Positions 62,541 to 64,000 of a DNA stretch of 64,000 nucleotides are shown one piece after another. The notes beneath the pieces were generated by a model. It saw only the letters and a list, made by a program, of their open reading frames with translations. It did not search any database and was not told the DNA's origin. Every line of letters starts with the position of its first letter. The first letter of the stretch is position 1. Position numbers and translations under genes: made by a program. Origin of the DNA: Photorhabdus bodei (GTDB lineage: Bacteria; Pseudomonadota; Gammaproteobacteria; Enterobacterales; Enterobacteriaceae). Where the stretch lies: assembly GCF_003287735.1 (NCBI RefSeq), contig NZ_NSCM01000013.1:1-64000 (forward strand). The letters run 5' to 3'.

Positions 62541-64000
62541 CCGAAACTTACGCCTGCAAGTTATCTTGAATGCCGTTGATAAAATTACCCGCCCGTTCAA
62601 GAGTGCGCAGGTGTCCAACAAAAGGCTGGCTGAAACCCTTCGCCAGTCGCGCCAGCAGCTCAGGGAGCTAAACCAGCAGGCTGGCCGGATTGATGGTTTT
62701 CGCAAGGTAAAGCGCCAATTGCTAGAAACCCGGCAGGCTTACCGCAGCGCTACCGAGCGTGTGGCAGCACTGAACTGTGAAATTAACGCCAGTCAGAACC
62801 CGACACAGGCCCAAATCAACCAGCTACAGCGGGCAAAAAACGCAGCTAGGCAGTTCGAGGAAAAAAATCAATCCCTGAGTCAGTCCCTGCAACGTCAGCG
62901 TGATGCCTTGTGCGCCAGCGGTATCTCAACTAACCAGCTTGGACAGGCGCAGAGACGGATAAACGCGGACATCAACCACACAACCAGTATGCTCCAGCAA
63001 CAGGAGCAGCAGCTTGGGCGTTTGAGACAGCAGGAACAACGGTTGGCTAATACCCGCTCTCGCTACCAAAAAATGAAAGATGTGCGTAACCAAATGACGG
63101 CAACCGGTGCTGCGGCAACGGCAGCGGGTGTTGGTGCGCTCTATGGCGCTAAACGGGTGATGATGCCGGGTTATGACTTTGACGTGGGGATGTCGAAGGT
63201 GCAAGCGCTGACCCGTTTGGATAAGCATTCTCCCGAACTAAAAAAATTGCAGGAGCAGGCGCGGCACTTAGGCGCAACAACGGCATTCTCCGCCAATCAG
63301 GTCGCGCAGGGACAGAGTTTTTATGCAATGGCCGGCTTTACTCCAGACCAGATACGATCAGCCATGCCTGGTACATTGGCGATGTCATTGGCGGGTGATA
63401 CCGATTTGGCCGCGACGGCGGACATTGGTTCCAATATCCTGACGGGTTTTAAGCTGAAATCCGAAGAAATGGAACGGGTGAGTGATGTACTAGTGGGTGC
63501 CTTTACTCGTTCTAACACTAATCTGATGATGCTGGGTGACACCATGAAGTATGTTGCCCCTGTAGCGGCAGGCTTAGGGGTTGATATTGAAACCGCCGCT
63601 GCGGCGACGGGTAAACTCGGTGATGCCGGTATTCAGGGTAGTATGGCGGGTACCTCCCTAAGATCCATTTTAGGACGACTGGCTGAACCGCCCGCCACCG
63701 CAGCGAAAGCGTTGGCAAAACTGAACATTCAGACTAAGGATGCCAAGGGCAATCTCCGCGCTTTGCCGGATATTCTGACTGAGCTGGACAAGAAAACTAC
63801 CAAAATGGGTAACGCCCAGCGTGCCGGCATTTTCAAAGCTATTGCCGGGGAGGAAGCCTTTTCCGCTCTGTCGGTATTGGCTGAAAGAGCCGGTACGGGG
63901 GAATTACAGAAACTCATCAAAGAATTGAAGAACGCCCAAGGTGAGGCCAAAAAGGTCGCCGATACTATGACTAATAACCTTGACGGCGACATGAAAAGTC
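62533..64000 (+). CDS. T: Tail tape-measure protein (P2 gpT), cut by window end
   Basis: At least 489 residues from ATG 62533, which overlaps the end of E' by 8 bp. The N-terminus is MSDRNLRLQVILNAVDKITR, followed by a long coiled coil with many Gln, then a hydrophobic GAAATAAGVGALYGA segment and the PhageMin_Tail domain (DVGMSKVQALTRLDK; GATTAFSANQVAQGQSFYAM). It sets tail length. The frame remains open to base 64000. Confidence 0.95.
   Translation, partial: MSDRNLRLQVILNAVDKITRPFKSAQVSNKRLAETLRQSRQQLRELNQQAGRIDGFRKVKRQLLETRQAYRSATERVAALNCEINASQNPTQAQINQLQRAKNAARQFEEKNQSLSQSLQRQRDALCASGISTNQLGQAQRRINADINHTTSMLQQQEQQLGRLRQQEQRLANTRSRYQKMKDVRNQMTATGAAATAAGVGALYGAKRVMMPGYDFDVGMSKVQALTRLDKHSPELKKLQEQARHLGATTAFSANQVAQGQSFYAMAGFTPDQIRSAMPGTLAMSLAGDTDLAATADIGSNILTGFKLKSEEMERVSDVLVGAFTRSNTNLMMLGDTMKYVAPVAAGLGVDIETAAAATGKLGDAGIQGSMAGTSLRSILGRLAEPPATAAKALAKLNIQTKDAKGNLRALPDILTELDKKTTKMGNAQRAGIFKAIAGEEAFSALSVLAERAGTGELQKLIKELKNAQGEAKKVADTMTNNLDGDMKS

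Noticed and set aside
1-64000. CRISPR array or tRNA genes, including a tRNA attachment site for the prophage
   Set aside because: No regularly spaced short repeats were seen, and no tRNA cloverleaf was recognised at the prophage junction; the site is the cpxP terminator instead.

Overview
The window looks like a chromosomal segment of an enterobacterium of the Photorhabdus/Xenorhabdus type (inference). The grounds are the cpxP-cpxRA block, a large surface-polysaccharide locus next to it, a P2-like prophage at the cpxP terminator, and IS630/IS1111/MITE elements. No rRNA, tRNA or CRISPR array was recognised.

Layout. (1) 1-6.4 kb is a mobile-element-rich end: an IS630 copy cut by the window edge, galE, an O-acyltransferase gene, a second IS630 split by an IS1111-group element, and an IS256-family fragment. 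(2) 6.4-14.8 kb is a minus-strand polysaccharide operon of the ABC-transporter type (Wzm/Wzt). It also holds two nucleotidyltransferases, a HAD phosphatase, a GDPD-like protein, a cupin, a WavE-family protein and a large glycosyltransferase-like protein. (3) 14.8-15.6 kb holds a decayed aminotransferase 3' end and a diverged second copy of the JUMPStart leader that otherwise lies beside cpxA. (4) 15.9-31.9 kb is a second minus-strand O-antigen operon, of the Wzx/Wzy type. It encodes the whole WbpA-WbpB-WbpE-WbpD-WbpI route to UDP-ManNAc(3NAc)A, a WbgX/WbgY/WbgZ-like set for a 4-amino-6-deoxy-HexNAc initiating sugar, two GT4 glycosyltransferases, Wzx, Wzy, and a membrane-anchored glucuronyl-C5-epimerase-like protein. 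A LicB-like permease gene and a MITE follow. (5) 32.3-35.0 kb is cpxA, cpxR and cpxP with a perfect CpxR box.

(6) 35.1-64.0 kb is two P2-like prophages in tandem at one site. The left one is a remnant: a deleted integrase, a repressor tail and two toxin-antitoxin pairs, bounded by 223-bp direct repeats that differ at two positions. The right one looks intact up to the window edge: int, repressor, cox, early genes with Dam and the HUH endonuclease A, then Q and P leftward and O N M L X, lysis genes, R S V W J I H G, FI FII E(E') T rightward. Between A and Q, a known cargo site of P2-like phages, sits an AT-rich gene for a 608-residue KAP-type P-loop NTPase. It is the best candidate here for an undescribed anti-phage system.

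How it fits together: Cpx senses envelope stress. The two JUMPStart-led operons probably build two different surface glycans by two export routes. The prophages carry stability (toxin-antitoxin) and probable defence cargo. All functions are inferred from sequence motifs and family knowledge; no searches were run.
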